Positions 1 to 10,316 are shown, counted from the first letter of the stretch. The stretch is DNA of 64,000 bases from Cepaea nemoralis (GCA_014155875.1 JACEFZ010013547.1:1-64000); one strand, 5' to 3'. Numbers and translations are program-made. The notes: a model not told the origin generated them from the sequence alone.

Positions 1-123
1 AAAAATTAAAACGTTTTTTGGCCCATATGATACACAAATTTCCGTTTTTCCATAAAATGTTGGGCTAATTTGTGGATGTTGTATTATACACAAATGCTTA
101 TTATATGTTATATTATATGGTAT

Positions 124-505
124 TAACAGCTTTGGGCGGAGGAGCACAATTTGGAAGGTACAAGCCTTATTCTGGTGCGAGGAAATGCAATTTAAAGACT
201 AAATGACATGGCAGGGCAGACCAGGCCCTAAGCCTTGGTTGGCAACTGGTTTAGGATTGAAGCTCCGACAGGCGGACAGTTGGAGCATTGTTTTGCTGAT
301 CTGTCAGCTTCTGCAGTTTGTCTTGTTTCAGATGTGTTGGTATTACCTTTCCTCTGAAGTAAATTAGGCAGGCCGAGAGAGGGATCATTCTGCATGGGCA
401 ACACATGGTCTCTACAATTCAGCCCAATCTTTGTGCTATGGAGAGGTTATTATGCCTTTGTTTTTAAATAAAATAACTATTGACTCTCAAGACAGCAAGG
501 TGTCA
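124..505 (+). repeat. Interspersed repeat R1, copy 1
   Basis: About 380 bp that recurs at 23012-23405 (same strand) and, reversed, at 21421-21645, 38225-38640 and 41290-41720. Shared blocks include 'ggaggagcacaatt', 'ggcagggcagaccaggccct', 'ttggttggcaactggt' and 'gggcaacacatggtctct'. No coding potential or tRNA-like promoter is visible. The element class is unknown; the copy number within 64 kb indicates a dispersed transposable element. Confidence 0.8.
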
Positions 506-510
506 GTAGT

Positions 511-1070
511 ATGGTGTTAATCTTTTTTTTTTACAAACTGGTTTCTTTGAGTGTTCAAAACAAATTTCCGTTCCTTTTATTAGTTAAATGTTATTATTTG
601 TGGGTTCATGATATGCTATTGCATATGGTTTTCTTTTTATTAAAAATAAGGTGCACTTTTATAGCAACAAATATTAATGTCACTGAAAAGTATTACTTAG
701 CTTTAAATAATAATTTTTGTTATTTTCATTTCAGACAACACATTTTTATGCTACATAGTATTAGAGGTATTGTATGCCTACATATGTTATAACTTACAAG
801 TAAATTAGAGATTACAATACATATTGTTTATTTTTACTGATGTTTGATTGTATAAGTTTTGTTTAAGAAAAGGATCGGATGGTTTCTGATGTCAAGTTCT
901 TTTGCCAAAGAGGCTAATCATTAAAGGTGTTCTGTGTTTCTTAACTTTGGGTTTGGCTGTTTTTTTGTAAATATGCAAATGAAATCTGTAGTGTTTTGCA
1001 GGAGGGGAAACTCCTAGACAGAAATCCAGAACCATGACATGCTTACAGACTAAAACAATTCATCAGTATC
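511..1070. other. AT-rich stretch without a recognised feature
   Basis: A T-rich open frame of 93 codons lies here, but it has no recognisable domain and the composition is that of non-coding AT-rich DNA. I see no promoter, splice-consistent exon or repeat match. Confidence 0.5.
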
Positions 1071-1074
1071 ATGT

Positions 1075-1830
1075 CACTGCCATCTGGTGAAGGAGTTCAG
1101 GTCTTTCCACAGACCTTGGATCTTGGTGTTCTGGATCAATTCTGATGATTAAATTCCTTATTATGTGACCAAAGAACTGTTTCTCTCTTTGTTACAGTTG
1201 AATATAACATTAAACTTTCATTAGTCTTTTTCAGGCACTTGTTAGTTACTGTGGCAGTATGGATATTTTGCCCTGGCCATGCGGGATTGCGGGGGGAATG
1301 AACAGGCTGATAGGCTAGCAGGGAATGCAGCTCTTGGTGGTAGATTACCTATGGATAAGGGAGAGGTGTTCGTGCACCTGTTGGACCAAGTGGAAAAGGT
1401 GGGGGAACAGATTGAGAACCTGTATGTGGAAAGAATGAGATTGGGGGGGGGGGGGGGGGGGGGAAATCGGCAGGGGTTCTGGAAGAATCTCAAAACTAAA
1501 AGGTAACACCAGGATATCTTACAATCAGATAGCGGTGAGAGCGATTTGTAGTGTGACTCTTCGCTGGTTGTTAAACGAGGGGACGGAGCATGTGTAGGAA
1601 TGTCCTGAGTGCAGTGATGTCGATTCTTAGCTCAACTCAACTCAACATCTGGCAGTCAAAAGTATTTGCAACACACACATAAGAAAACCACATCTCCATT
1701 TCCTCCAAGTTCTTCCTGATTTGTTCATTCATGATCCATGATTCACTGCCATGCAACAAAATAGGTTCTATATAACATTTCAGGATCTTTAAGCAGATGC
1801 TTAACATAGACCTGGTCCCCCAGGTCCACT
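1075..1830 (-). pseudogene. RTE-like non-LTR retrotransposon fragment, split by a second element
   Basis: 1075-1255 and 1648-1800 read on the minus strand as two neighbouring pieces of the same reverse-transcriptase C-terminal region seen at 7693-8330. The second piece contains frame fragments such as 'ILKCYIEPILLHGSESWIMN' and a 'LEEMEMW' block. The 1256-1647 segment interrupts it. 'ggcagt' flanks both sides of the interruption, consistent with a short target-site duplication. The copy is degraded and cannot code. Confidence 0.7.
1256..1647 (+). pseudogene. 3' end of an RNase H-bearing LINE, inserted in the RTE-like LINE
   Basis: The plus strand carries the end of an RNase H domain: 'GNEQADRLAGNAALGG' around 1297-1345, preceded by a frameshifted 'FCPGHAG'. 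It matches 'GNEQADRLAGSAKLGG' of the better copy at 31112-31945. The 3' end reads 'gtgatgtcgattctta' followed by a short CAACT repeat. A poly-G run of 20 or more bases sits at 1442-1463. Frameshifts and truncation show it is dead. Confidence 0.75.
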
Positions 1831-1885
1831 TAGCTGAAATGTTCACCAGGAAATGCCCTGGAAAGTAAAAGGCAGATGGCGTGAT
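1818..1885 (+). repeat. SINE-4 internal segment that adjoins the satellite
   Basis: The block 'accaggaaatgccctgga' followed by 'aagtaaaaggcagatggcgt' corresponds to 'accaggaaatgacctggaaa' then 'gtgaaagcggccagtgtgat' in the SINE-4 copy at 57108-57300. The first satellite unit follows without a break. Confidence 0.7.
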
Positions 1886-4130
1886 ATTGACCACCCCACA
1901 TCAACCACTGAGTGCTGACTGGGATCCTGATGGCGTGATATATTGACCACCCCACATCAACCACTGAGTGCCGACTGGGATCCTGATGGCGTGATATATT
2001 GACCACCCCACATCAACCACTGAGTGCCGACTGGGATCCAGATGGCGTGATATATTGACCACCCCACATCAACCACTGAGTGCCACTGGGATCCAGATGG
2101 CGTGATATTGACCACCCCACATCAACCACTGAGTGTCGACTGGGATCCAGATGGCGTGATATTGACCACCCCACATCAACCACTGAGTGTCGACTGGGAT
2201 CCAGATGGCGTGATATATTGACCACCCCACATCAACCACTGAGTGTCGACTGGGATCCAGATGGCGTGATATTGACCACCCCACATCAACCACTGAGTGT
2301 CGACTGGGATCCAGATGGCGTGATATATTGACCACCCCACATTCAACCACTGAGTGTCGACTGGATCCAGATGGCGTGATATTGACCACCCCACATCAAC
2401 CACTGAGTGTCGACTGGGATCCAGATGGCGTGATATTGACCACCCCACATCAACCACTGAGTGTCGACTGGGATCCGATGGCGTGATATATTGACCAACC
2501 CACATCAACCACTGAGTGTCGACTGGGATCCTGATGGCGTGATATATTGACCAACCCACATCAACCACTGAGTGTCGACTGGGATCCAGATGGCGTGATA
2601 TATTGACCACCCCACATCAACCACTGAGTGTCGACTGGGATCCAGATGGCGTGATATATTGACCAACCCACTTCAACCACTGAGTGTCAACTGGGATCCA
2701 ACTGGCGTGATATTGACCATCCCACATCAACCATTGAGTGTCGACTAGGATCCAGATGGCAGTGATATATGACCACCCCACATCAACCCTGAGTGTCGAC
2801 TAGGTATCCTAGATGGCGTGATTGATATTGACCAACCCACATCAACCACTGAGTGTCGACTGGGATCCTAGAATGGCGTGATATATTGACCACCCCACAT
2901 CAACCACTGAGTTGTCCGACTGGATCCATGATGGCGTGATATATTGACCACCCACATCAACCACTGAGTGTCCGACTGGGATCCATGATGGCGTGATATA
3001 TTGACCAACCCACATCAACCACTGAGTGTCGACTGGGATCCTGATGGCGTGATATATTGACCACCCCACATCAACCACTGAGTGTCGACTGGGATCCTGA
3101 TGGCGTGATATATTGACCAACCCACATCAACCACTGAGTGTCGACTGGGATCCTGATGGCGTGATATATTGACCAACCCACATCAACCACTGAGTGTCGA
3201 CTGGGATCCTGATGGCGTGATATTGACCACCCCACATCAACCACTGAGTGTCGACTGGGATCCTGATGGCGTGATTGATATATTGACCAACCCACATCAA
3301 CCACTGAGTGCTGACTGGGATCCAGTTGGCGTGATATTGACCACACCACATCAACCACTAAGTGCCGACTGGGATCCTGATGGCGTGATATATTGACCAC
3401 CCCACATCAACCACTGAGTGTCGACTGGGATCCTGATGGCGTGATTGATATATTGACCAACCCACATCAACCACTGAGTGTCGACTGGGATCCTGATGGC
3501 GTGATATTGACCACACCACATCAACCACTGAGTGTCGACTGGGATCCTGATGGCGTGATATTGACCACCCCACATCAACCACTGAGTGTCGACTGGGATC
3601 CTGATGGCGTGATATATTGACCACCCCACATCAACCACTGAGTGCCGACTGGGATCCTGATGGCGTGATATATTGACCACCCCACATCAACCACTGAGTG
3701 TCGACTGGGATCCTGATGGCGTGATTGATATATTGACCAACCCACATCAACCACTGAGTGTCGACTGGGATCCTGATGGCGTGATTGATATATTGACCAA
3801 CCCACATCAACCACTGAGTGTCGACTGGGATCCTGATGGCGTGATTGATATATTGACCAACCCACATCAACCACTGAGTGTCGACTGGGATCCTGATGGC
3901 GTGATTGATATATTGACCAACCCACATCAACCACTGAGTGTCGACTGGGATCCTGATGGCGTGATTGATATATTGACCAACCCACATCAACCACTGAGTG
4001 CTGACTGGGATCCTGATGGCATGATATATTGACCAACCCACATCAACCACTGAGTGCTGACTGGGATCCAGTTGGCATGATATATTGACCACACCACATC
4101 AACCACTGAGTTCCGACTGGGATGCAGGTG
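1876..4130 (+). repeat. Tandem satellite, 51-60 bp monomer, about 40 copies
   Basis: The consensus unit runs from 'gatggcgtgatatattgacc' through 'ccacatcaaccactgag' to 'tgtcgactgggatcc'. Monomers vary between about 51 and 60 bp by presence or absence of 'tat' or 'tgat' after 'gtgat'. From about 3670 to 3990 at least five consecutive 60-bp units are identical in this text, showing recent homogenisation. The left third carries more indels. Open frames on both strands come from the repeat and are not genes. The sequence is homologous to the 3' part of SINE-4. Confidence 0.95.
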
Positions 4131-4177
4131 AAGATTGTTAATTTAATAATGACATAAAATATACATTTAAAAAAAAA

Positions 4178-4345
4178 AGTAGTTGCATATCCTTTACAGG
4201 ACGTCACAGTCAGCCCCAGTATTTTTTGACTGTGTGACAATTTGGCAAGTTTTTGCTAACTAGTTTGCCGTTACTTTCTGATTGACCGGCATTCATACCA
4301 TTGATTGAAATCAGTGAAAATTAATTTAATCCAGTGCCAAACATA
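4178..4345 (-). repeat. SINE-2 (tRNA-derived), truncated copy
   Basis: Starts with the reversed 3' end 'gcatatcctttacaggacgt' and continues into the shared body ('tttgccgttactttctga'). The same family appears more than a dozen times in this window. The tRNA-like head is missing here. Confidence 0.75.
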
Positions 4346-5270
4346 AAATATTTAACTCTAATGTCTTACTGCTGCAAAAAGAATGACTATAGAAATTACT
4401 AATAAACGTAAAAATCAGTAACTGGTGCCTACCCAGAATCGGACTAAAACGATAGATATGACACAATCACAATGACTTATGCGGAGCTTAATGAGAAAAC
4501 TAAAATCACAGTGAATGAAAAGGTGAGGGAAAGACTGACGCTGGTTAGAGCTCACATTAAAAAGCCCTGTAAATAGTATAATTAGAAAGTCCATTCTTTG
4601 CATCCCATGGGGCAAAAGAAATAGAGAAGACCTAAATACACAAAGAAGAGATTAAGAGACATTCATAATGGGGGAGGGGGGGGCGGGGGCTGAAGGAGAT
4701 AGGAAAGAAAAGGAGGCCTTTGTATGAGTTGGTTGAGTGACTTTACTCCATCGTGAGATTAAAAGCAGCAGAAGAAGAATATCATCATCATTATCTTCAA
4801 CTTTTGCCGCCAAGCGTCATGGGTGGAAGGGGGGTGGGGGGGGGGGGGGGGGGGGGGGTAGTTGACGTTCCAGCGCTCGAAAGGTGGCACTGGATAGCGT
4901 CATTCCGTGTGATTGTACAATGTCTTTGATGTCGTGAATCTATTTTTTTTTCTTTTTCGGGCGTCCTCTTGCTCTCGTAGCAGCTCTTCTTTGAAGTAGG
5001 GCCTGTGCTGGTAGCTGACGCTGTTGCATTCTAACGAGTGGCCAAACTATTTTATCTTCTGTCTTTCAATATAATATATATGCAACGCAAGGTGTTGATC
5101 CCACTGGCAGACTGATAAGATCATTTCTTATAGTATAAGTTTAGTCTATAAGTATCAGTTATACTTATTCGGTCTCAGATAGTTAAGTTGGCAGCTCTCC
5201 TCAAGCATCTCATCTCGCAGATGCTGGTTTTGCGTTAATTGTGATTTTCAAAACAATGTTTTCCCGTGAT
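4346..5270. other. Non-genic interval with a poly-G run
   Basis: No exon or domain seen. A G-rich patch at 4672-4692 and a nearly pure G run at 4830-4858 could form quadruplex. The stretch around 4860-4920 resembles 57540-57605 ('ttgccgtcatgggg', 'gttccagcg'), so part of it is an old dispersed repeat of unknown class. Confidence 0.5.
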
Positions 5271-5302
5271 GAATTTGAATAACGAAGACACAAACAATAG
5301 AT

Positions 5303-5349
5303 TGCACGATTTATTGCCTGGCATAATTCGCTGCATCTCGTCAGGTACA
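5303..5349 (-). ncRNA. Candidate hammerhead ribozyme, left arm of the Penelope-like element
   Basis: On the minus strand: helix I strand 'tgtac' (5345-5349), core CTGACGA (5338-5344), a short G...C-closed segment 'gatgcagc', 'gaa' plus one mutated base, a small hairpin centred on 'tgccaggca', then 'atc' and 'gtgca' (5303-5307), which pairs with 'tgtac'. This is the order of a helix I-open hammerhead with cleavage after AUC. Helix II is only one or two pairs, which is weak. Hammerhead motifs are known from Penelope-like elements, which raises the prior. Confidence 0.45.
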
Positions 5350-5439
5350 TACTGCAGAAATCACACAACGTAAAGTGAATTAACTAGATAAATCCTTCAA
5401 ACTGAAATATACACATGTTCGCACAGTAATGTCGATTGT

Positions 5440-7141
5440 CTACCACGGTAATTTTAAACTGACTAACATGTCTTTCTGCTTGCACAAGGACGGCTTACGA
5501 AGGTTGATTATTATAGCTTCAGCAAACTTTAACAATCGACTACTTTGTGTGTTGAACAACACACGGAAGGCACTGTCTCTTTCAACCACGTGACCGCTCT
5601 CGAGCACATGTCTCGCGACCGATGAAGCAGGACTGTTCCGGTGTGTCGGCCTGCCTAGGCTACCATCTTCTGTGTGTAGTATCTTGTCCACCCAATTCGG
5701 AATGTGTTCCGAAACCCTGCAATGTAACTGTCGCTCAGTTCTACCTATGTAGATGGCCTCGCATCTGCATGTAAATTGGTAAATACAATTTGATTTGGCG
5801 TACAAAGCTACAGGTTCTTTTACTGCTGGGATGGGGATCGGTTTGGTTCTGTACCTGATGACTGGAGTTGCAGCACAGAATGTTCGCCCGACTGCTGTGA
5901 TGAGCCGGTCCCGCAGACGTTGCATTACGTCATCTCCTCAGAAGGTTAGCTGGATGAATACCTTGAGTTTAGGGACTGTAGTTACTTCTGGTTTCGGTTT
6001 GGGCTGTTGGCAGTGGCGCTTTATAAATCCTGTGGAGTACCCATTCAGGTTTAAGGCATTCTTCAGAGTTTCAAATTCCTCTGTCAGTGTGTCCTGGGTG
6101 CATATCTTCCTAGCACGGTCAAACAGGGTCCGTACTAAGCCCCGTTTGTACTGGACAGGTGCGAAGCTCTGAAAATTTAAGTATTGGCCAGTCCATGTTT
6201 CTTTACGGTACACCGATCTTTGAATTGTGCCGTCTGCTCTACGTCTCATTAGGATATCTAGAAACGGCAACGCTTCGTTGTGTTCGTGTTCCATAGATAG
6301 AGAGATGTTTTTATGTGTCCCGTTCATTGTGGCCTGGAACGACGTTGCTTGTAGCTCGTCTGTGGTGATAATTAGTATATCGTCCACGTAACGACGGTAA
6401 AAGGCCAAGTTATTGATGTCTGAGGATCTCTTTTCTTCTAAGTGTGCCATGAAGATGTCCGCTAGAATAGGACCAAGTGGGCTCCCCATGGCCACTCCGT
6501 CAATTTGGCGATATGACTTGTTTAGAAAGTTGAATTGTATGTTGGCGGTACATAATTTTAATAGCCTCTCTAGAATAGTTGATGGTATGCCTAGTTTTAG
6601 TTGTTTGTCTCTAATGCGTTCAGCTTATTATATTCACGGTCTCATCTAATGGAACGTTGGTGAATAAAGAGGCAATATCCATGGATGCCATGTGTTTATT
6701 GTTTATGTCCATAGTATCCAATAATTCCACCAGTTCGAATGTATCTCTGAGTGTTCTTGGATCGAAGGACTGTCGTACTGGCTTTAAAATTTCAGCTAGC
6801 CATCTCGCCATTCGGTGTTGTGCAGAGTTAACCATGGAAAGGATCGGTCTTAGTGGGATGCCGGGCTTGTGAAGCTTGGGTAGACCGTACATCTGAGGAG
6901 TTTGGGAGCCACGCGGTGTGAGCGTTTTTGCAGTGGCCTCACTGATGAGTCCCGCATTCACAAGTGACTGGATCTCTTTCCTCATTTTTGCATCCAGGTC
7001 CTCCGACTTGTTGACTATTTGCTCTACTCTGAATTTAGATGCATCTGATAATATTTCATCCATTTTACTCTGGTAGTCTGACATGTCCATAAGTACTGCA
7101 CCACTCCCTTTGTCAGGTTTCAATATTACGAGGGTTACACT
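5440..7141 (-). pseudogene. Penelope-like RT plus GIY-YIG endonuclease, frameshifted
   Basis: Read from 7141 down. The first frame (to about 6628) carries 'LVILKPDKGSGAVLMD', 'YGLPKLHKPGIPLRPI' and 'MASMDIASLFTNVPLDE', which are RT motifs of the Penelope class. A one-base break near 6625-6635 leads to the next frame, with 'VAMGSPLGPILADIFM' and the catalytic box 'YRRYVDDILII' (Y-x-D-D). A further break near 5938 leads to the C-terminal frame ending at 5440. That frame has the endonuclease block 'CIYQFTC' and 'AIYIGRTERQLHCRVSEH', matching the GIY-YIG pattern with its Arg and the Cys/His residues typical of this class. The order RT then GIY-YIG fits Penelope-like elements. The N-terminus is absent. 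Confidence 0.88.
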
Positions 7142-7485
7142 TTCCGAATTGGGTGGACAAGATACTACACACAGAAGATGGTAGTCTAGACACACCGGAA
7201 CAGTCCTGCTTCAACGGTCGCGAGACATGTGCTCGAGAGCGGTCACGTGGTTGAAAGAGACAGTGCCTTCCGTGTGTTGTTCAACACACAAAGTAGTCGA
7301 ATATTAAAGTTTGCTGAAGCTATAATAATCAACCTTCGTAAGCCGTCCTTGTGCAGGCAGAAAGACATGTTAGTCAGTTTAAAATTACCGTGGTAGACAA
7401 TCGACGTTACTGTGCGAACATGTGTATATTTCAGTTTGAAGGATTTATCTAATTAATTCACGTAAGTTGTGTGATTTCTGCAGTA

Positions 7486-7532
7486 TGTACCTGACGAGAT
7501 GCAGCTAAATATGCCAGGCAATAAATCGTGCA
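7486..7532 (+). ncRNA. Candidate hammerhead ribozyme, right arm of the Penelope-like element
   Basis: Inverted partner of the 5303-5349 motif: 'tgtac' 7486-7490, CTGACGA 7491-7497, hairpin 'atgccaggca', 'atc' and 'gtgca' 7528-7532. Here the GAAA box reads TAAA, whereas the left copy reads GAAT. The two copies are mutated at different positions, so GAAA is the likely ancestral box. This copy is probably inactive. Confidence 0.4.
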
Positions 7533-7616
7533 ATCTATTGTTTGTGTCTTCGTTATTCAAACTGTGATTTTGATATAGTCCAAGTTTGACATTGGTAGCA
7601 TAGGGATGGTGTGAAT

Positions 7617-7617
<1 letters not shown>

Positions 7618-7692
<75 letters not shown>
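7618..7692 (+). repeat. (ATC)n microsatellite, about 25 units
   Basis: Perfect triplet run directly abutting the 3' end of the minus-strand RTE-like LINE at 7693. Short versions of the same triplet sit at the 3' ends of other copies (8717, 33538, 43290, 51778, 14668 reversed). It is therefore the expanded tail of that LINE. Confidence 0.95.
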
Positions 7693-8330
7693 AGTGCCTT
7701 ATCGGCTGGCGTAGACGTTCCTGGCTCTCCGCAGATCTCGGTCTTTGGTGTTCCAGATCAACTCTGGTGCTGATATTCCTCCATGCCACCGTCTCAATCC
7801 TTCCAGCATCATTTCTCTTGGTCTGCCTCTGCCTCTCTTCCCCTCGATCTTTCCAGTTGTCACGATGTTCTCCAATGCCTCTCTTCTCATCACATGACCA
7901 AAGAAAGCTGTTTGTCTCTCTCTTATTGTTGTATATAGTGTTCTAGTTTCACTACTTTCATTAGCCTCTTTCAGGCAATCGTTGTTAATTACTCTGGCAG
8001 TCCAAGGAATTCGCAACATTCGTCTTAAATACCACATCTCTGTTGCTTCTAATTTATTCCTAATTTATTCATTTACATTCCAAGATTCGCTGCCATACAG
8101 GAAAATTGGTTCTATATAGCATTTTAGCACTCTCTTTCTTACATTCATTGATAGCGACTTATTGCATAAGATACTCTTCATTTTCTGAAATGCGGCTTTT
8201 GCCTGCCCTGTTCTGCTCTTAATCTCGGTTGTACATCTTCCATCTGATGTTATAAGTGCTCCTAGGTATTTACAATTATCCACTTGGTTGAGAATTTCCC
8301 CTTCTATTTCTGTCACATTTTGGTGTCCCC
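7693..8330 (-). pseudogene. RTE-like non-LTR retrotransposon, RT C-terminal part (best copy)
   Basis: Two minus-strand frames give the C-terminal half of a retrotransposon RT. The first is 'VDNCKYLGALITSDGRC' to 'YIEPIFLYGSESWNVNE'. The second is 'MWYLRRMLRIPWTARV', 'RQTAFFGHVMRREALENI', then 'GKRGRGRPREMMLEGL'. This is the region that follows the palm in RTE/Jockey-type LINEs: KYLG block, GSESW block, W-T-x-R-V, FGHV-RR and the GRGRPR basic box. The frames are joined by a nonsense/frame break near 8040-8065. The element is 5'-truncated and ends in a GAT triplet tail. Confidence 0.85.
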
Positions 8331-8714
8331 ATTTTCATTTGGGAATCTGTCGTTTTGCGGACATAGGTATGTTTGGACAGAGAGGATGGCGGGTCATGAC
8401 GTCAGTTATCTACGCTAGACCACACACCTGAAGAAGGCAGACGGATACTTCGGTGATGAATTATGTATAATTTACACTGTGAAATTACAGTAATTAAAGA
8501 GCCCCTTTTCACTCTATAAGGGTATTTGCGTAGCTGGGGTGGGAGTGTCAGAGTGGCACCTAGTTCACTTGTCCTATAAATTACATCATGACACTGTTCT
8601 ATGTTCCACTAACGTTGGAACATGGCTACGCCAATGTATGACAGTTATAGAGTTTATTGTAAGTACCCCTTTTCAGGTTATGAGGCGCATATCTTTTAGA
8701 CAAACCGGCATTCG
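8331..8714. other. Unassigned repeat-like interval
   Basis: No coding signal. The block around 8410-8460 contains 'cctgaagaaggcagacgg', reminiscent of the 'gcctgaagaagtcggatgtg' block at 43880, which lies beside a Penelope-like fragment. It may be another Penelope-derived piece. Confidence 0.35.
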
Positions 8715-9832
8715 ATCATCATCACCATCTAGTGCCCTGTCAGCTGGCCTAGGCGTTTATGGCTCTCCACAGATCTCGGTCTTTGGTGTACTAGATCAAC
8801 ACTGCTGATGATATTCCTCCATGCCACCGTCTCAATCCATCCAGCATCATTTCTCTTGGTCTGCCTCTGCCTCTCTTCCCCTCGATCTTTCCAGTTGTCA
8901 CGATGTTCTCTAATGCCTCTCTTCTCATCACATGACCGAAGAAAGATAGATGTGTGTTTCTTCCTTATTGTTGTATATAATGTTCTAGTTTCATTAGCCT
9001 GTTTCAGGCAATCATTGTTAGTTACTCTGGCAGTCCAAGGAATTCGCAACATTCGTCTCAGGGACCACATCTCTGTTGCTTCCAAGTTCTTCCTAATTTG
9101 TTCATTTACATTCCAAAATTCACTGTCATACTGCAAAACTGGTTCTACAAGGGCGAGTCAATAAGTAAGTCACACAGTTCTGTGTGATAGCAGGTAAATG
9201 TAGTTGGTGTTTTCTACAGGTGTCATTAGGTGACAGCAACATGGTACTTTATATTCCTGTTCGTCAGGTGGCGCTAGGTGTCTCATGCGCATAAACAAAA
9301 TGGTGACTGTTCTTACGGCGTGTACAACCAAAGAGCAACGTGCTGTTGTGAGTTTTTTTTTTTTTTTTTTGTGGGCAAAAGGACTGCCTGCAAAGGACAT
9401 TAATAAGGAAATGCTTCCTGTTTATACTGACAAATATTTGTACCGTAAAGCAGTGCATAGCTGGGTAGAAAAATGTTCTCAAGGACGCTCTAAAATTGTT
9501 GATGAAATCCGATCTGTTCGTCCTGATGAGATTGCAACAGAAGCATCCGTGCAGCGGGTGGAGGAGATGATTAGAGGGGACAGGCGAAAAACGATAGACG
9601 TGTAGCATCTGCAATAGGGTGCTGTGACGTTTTATCGATGTTTCATGATGCATTTCGAAGAAAAAGCCCAGGACTGCTGACTAGGGAGTGTTGCTTCTTC
9701 ATGACAATGCCAGACCACATGCGGCTCGAATAGCTCAAGAGAAAATTAACCAACTAAGGTGGGAAGTTCTGGAACATCCACCTGTTTCTTAAATTCAGTG
9801 ATAATTACTTATTGTATAAGATACTCTCATTT
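8715..9832 (-). pseudogene. Second RTE-like LINE copy, interrupted by a mariner-like remnant
   Basis: 8715-9150 repeats the sequence of 7693-8110 with 'MWSLRRMLRIPWTARV' and 'YTTIRKKH' blocks on the minus strand, but with frameshifts. The LINE resumes at about 9793-9832 ('ttattgtataagatactct', compare 8159-8175). The intervening 9151-9792 is a DNA transposon insertion. The copy is not functional. Confidence 0.75.
9151..9792 (+). mobile_element. Internally deleted mariner-like transposon
   Basis: Starts with 'gggcgagtcaataagta', a terminal-repeat-like sequence. A frame at 9285-9605 encodes the N-terminal helix-turn-helix part of a mariner transposase ('TKEQRAVV', 'WAKGLPAKDINKEMLPVY', 'AVHSWVEKCSQGRSKI'). 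After a deletion the catalytic 'HDNARPHAARIAQ' block and 'LRWEVLEHPP' follow at about 9700-9783. The first catalytic Asp region and the C-terminus are missing, and a poly-T run interrupts the N-terminal frame. No right terminal repeat was found. Confidence 0.7.
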
Positions 9833-10230
9833 GATGGGTTATGTAATTGTTAATACGCTGGCCGCCCCTGCATTCCAGGAAATTTCTTGTAGCCACTTTA
9901 GTCCGGGTTGAGTTGGGAGCACAGGTCAACGGAAAAACAAACAAGAATCCCCGCCAAGACAGAGGTTCGAACACATGATCGCACTATTATTATTAACTGA
10001 TTTAATGCCGAAGGATAATATATACCCAGATGTGACCTCCCATTTGCACAGAAGGATGATATATCGCCATTGTAGGGTCATCGTGTTATTTGTTTTATTT
10101 CGTGGCATCAACCGCAATATCAATGCTGAGTAATAATTGAACAATGACATTATAATACTTGTTCATTTGATGGTGTACTGTGTCTGGTCCAACCCTACTG
10201 CACTAAATCACGTAAAATATATACATACAA
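9833..10230. other. Non-genic interval
   Basis: No domain, splice-consistent exon or repeat family recognised in this mixed-composition stretch. Confidence 0.5.
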
Positions 10231-10236
10231 GAATTC

Positions 10237-10238
<2 letters not shown>

Positions 10239-10290
<52 letters not shown>

Positions 10291-10316
10291 GTGCACGCGC
10301 GCGTGTGTGCGTGCGT
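10239..10316 (+). repeat. (GT)n microsatellite
   Basis: Dinucleotide run with a GC-alternating interruption ('gcacgcgcgcgtg'). It could adopt Z-form but is otherwise unremarkable. Confidence 0.95.

Larger units (their letters stand above)
5274..7562 (-). mobile_element. Penelope-like element with inverted terminal copies
   Basis: The whole insertion runs on the minus strand. The left arm 5274-5702 and the right arm 7142-7562 are near-identical in inverted orientation (about 420-430 bp). Between them lies one broken reverse-transcriptase/GIY-YIG reading frame. Penelope-like elements are known to carry such direct or inverted terminal copies (pLTRs) and to code for RT plus a GIY-YIG endonuclease. 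Here the left arm also holds the C-terminal coding part, and the right arm is a truncated inverted second copy. The RT frame begins exactly at the right-arm boundary, so the 5' part of the gene is missing. The element is dead through at least two frame breaks. Confidence 0.88.

Noticed and set aside
2013..4092. Overlapping repetitive frames on both strands of the 1.9-4.1 kb array
   Set aside because: Frames arise from the satellite periodicity, are open in several phases simultaneously, and adjacent monomers of non-multiple-of-three length shift the frame.
1876..4130. CRISPR-like array of repeats
   Set aside because: Units are contiguous with no unique spacers, and the genome is eukaryotic.
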